Origin: JAOUFP01 sp947085825
GTDB taxonomy: Bacteria > Nitrospirota > Thermodesulfovibrionia > Thermodesulfovibrionales > UBA6898
Length of the DNA stretch: 5,546 nucleotides
Reading direction: 5' to 3'
Assembly (NCBI GenBank): GCA_947085825.1
Contig: CAMTXX010000045.1
Location: 1-5,546 of the forward strand
Positions 4,840 through 5,546 of this stretch are shown here, piece by piece; position 1 is the stretch's first letter, and each line of letters opens with the position of its first letter. The notes beneath the pieces are model-generated. The model made no database searches. It was not told the DNA's origin and was given only the letters and a program-made list of their open reading frames with translations. Both the position numbers and the translations under genes were made by a program.

Positions 4840-5546
4840 ATGCAAAACCTTTATAAAATCATCTGCGTCCTCCTTGTGTTTGCCTTTTTTCCTGTAGGCG
4901 ATGCCTATGGCTTCCTTAGAGTGAGCGGCAGCCGGATTGTCGACGCAGCGGATAAACCAGTCAGACTTCAGGGGTTAAACATAGAATTTAAGGATTTTAT
5001 GACAGTACTCAACGAGGACGACATAAAAAAGATTGCAGATTCAGGCGCTAATTCAATACGGCTCGCATTTAATTATCTTGATTTAGAGCAGTCGCCGTTT
5101 GCATACAATAAAAAGAACTTCGAGCTTCTCGATCTCGTGATCGACTGGTGCGAGAGACACGGGATTTTTGTGGTTCTGGACATGCACCTCGTGCCCGGCA
5201 TACAAAACATTCATGACTTTGTTGTAAACAGGGAGAAGTCCGCCGAGTTCTGGAACAAAAGAGAGTTCCAGGAGCGTTTCTATGCCCTCTGGACCCATAT
5301 TGCAGCCAGATATCGGGACAGAAAGATCATAGCGGGATATGATCTCATAAATGAAGGGTCGCCCCCGGATATCTCCCTTTACAGAAAAATATTGAACACC
5401 GTTGCAGGAAAGATCAGGGCTTTGGATAAAAACCATATTCTGATCGTTGAAGAAGCAATACACCCTGCCCGCGGTAAAGAACTCGTCCTTATAGACGATA
5501 AAAATACCGTCTACAGCATCCACTTCTTTTATCCGCCCCAGTTCAC
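4840..5546 (+). CDS. secreted glycoside hydrolase family 5 (cellulase-like), 3' end beyond window
   Basis: The reading frame is open from ATG 4840 to the window edge, giving 235 complete codons. Residues 1-24 form a signal peptide (Lys6, hydrophobic core about 7-19, cleavage plausibly after AYG), so the enzyme is exported. The rest matches the first part of a GH5 (beta/alpha)8 barrel that hydrolyses beta-1,4 or related glycosidic bonds: RLQGLNIEF (42-50), SIRL with conserved Arg74, VVLDMHL with His116, and YDLINEG with Asn171 and the proton-donor Glu172. The YSIHFFYP segment (225-232) corresponds to the family HxY motif, with Phe230 where Tyr is usual. The nucleophile Glu should lie downstream, outside the window. 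An in-frame ATG at 4795 would add 15 polar residues before the signal peptide. I prefer 4840 because the signal peptide then begins normally, although neither start has a clear Shine-Dalgarno site. The polysaccharide substrate cannot be told. Confidence 0.88.
   Translation, partial: MQNLYKIICVLLVFAFFPVGDAYGFLRVSGSRIVDAADKPVRLQGLNIEFKDFMTVLNEDDIKKIADSGANSIRLAFNYLDLEQSPFAYNKKNFELLDLVIDWCERHGIFVVLDMHLVPGIQNIHDFVVNREKSAEFWNKREFQERFYALWTHIAARYRDRKIIAGYDLINEGSPPDISLYRKILNTVAGKIRALDKNHILIVEEAIHPARGKELVLIDDKNTVYSIHFFYPPQF

Noticed and set aside
5083..5523. Minus-strand 146-residue ORF at the right end
   Set aside because: It is a shadow of the plus-strand GH5 gene, whose signal peptide and catalytic motifs are clear.

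Overview
The window looks like chromosomal DNA from a free-living bacterium. Shine-Dalgarno sites are clear in front of several genes, genes are tightly packed, and there is a secreted glycoside hydrolase with a Gram-negative-type signal peptide. GC is near 50% in most genes. No marker fixes the taxon. The ABC-F subtype would fit a deep-branching Gram-negative lineage such as Nitrospirota or Desulfobacterota, but that is an impression from family knowledge only.

Region 1 (1-3376, plus strand) is a probable operon concerned with the ribosome and RNA. After a possible 16-codon tail of an upstream gene (1-51) come a two-domain ABC-F ATPase (55-1911), a 67-residue ribbon-helix-helix-like protein (1963-2166) and a THUMP-domain RlmL/YpsC-like RNA methyltransferase (2171-3376). 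Only 4 nt separate the last two genes. The methyltransferase has NPEY where the family normally has NPPY.

Region 2 (about 3377-4650) is an AT-rich segment read on the minus strand. It holds a DEDDy 3'-5' exonuclease resembling RNase D with a single C-terminal HRDC-like domain (4581-3727). Downstream of it is a 33-residue, extremely lysine-rich protein (3601-3500) with a near-ideal Shine-Dalgarno site. This small gene lies antisense to a spurious hydrophobic plus-strand ORF and is easy to miss. The left edge of the segment carries a sequence resembling the 3' end of a tRNA gene (3386-3410), so it may be an inserted block. That is inference.

Region 3 (about 4650-5546) returns to about 50% GC. 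It has a 258-nt divergent intergenic region with a perfect 16-nt palindrome (4765-4780) and the first 235 codons of a secreted GH5-family glycoside hydrolase that runs off the window.

The plus-strand genes of region 1 plausibly act together on ribosomes and rRNA. The minus-strand exonuclease is also an RNA-processing-type enzyme, but nothing shows that it is co-regulated with them. The GH5 enzyme belongs to extracellular or periplasmic polysaccharide metabolism and is functionally separate. I found no CRISPR array, complete tRNA or rRNA, insertion sequence or convincing rho-independent terminator.
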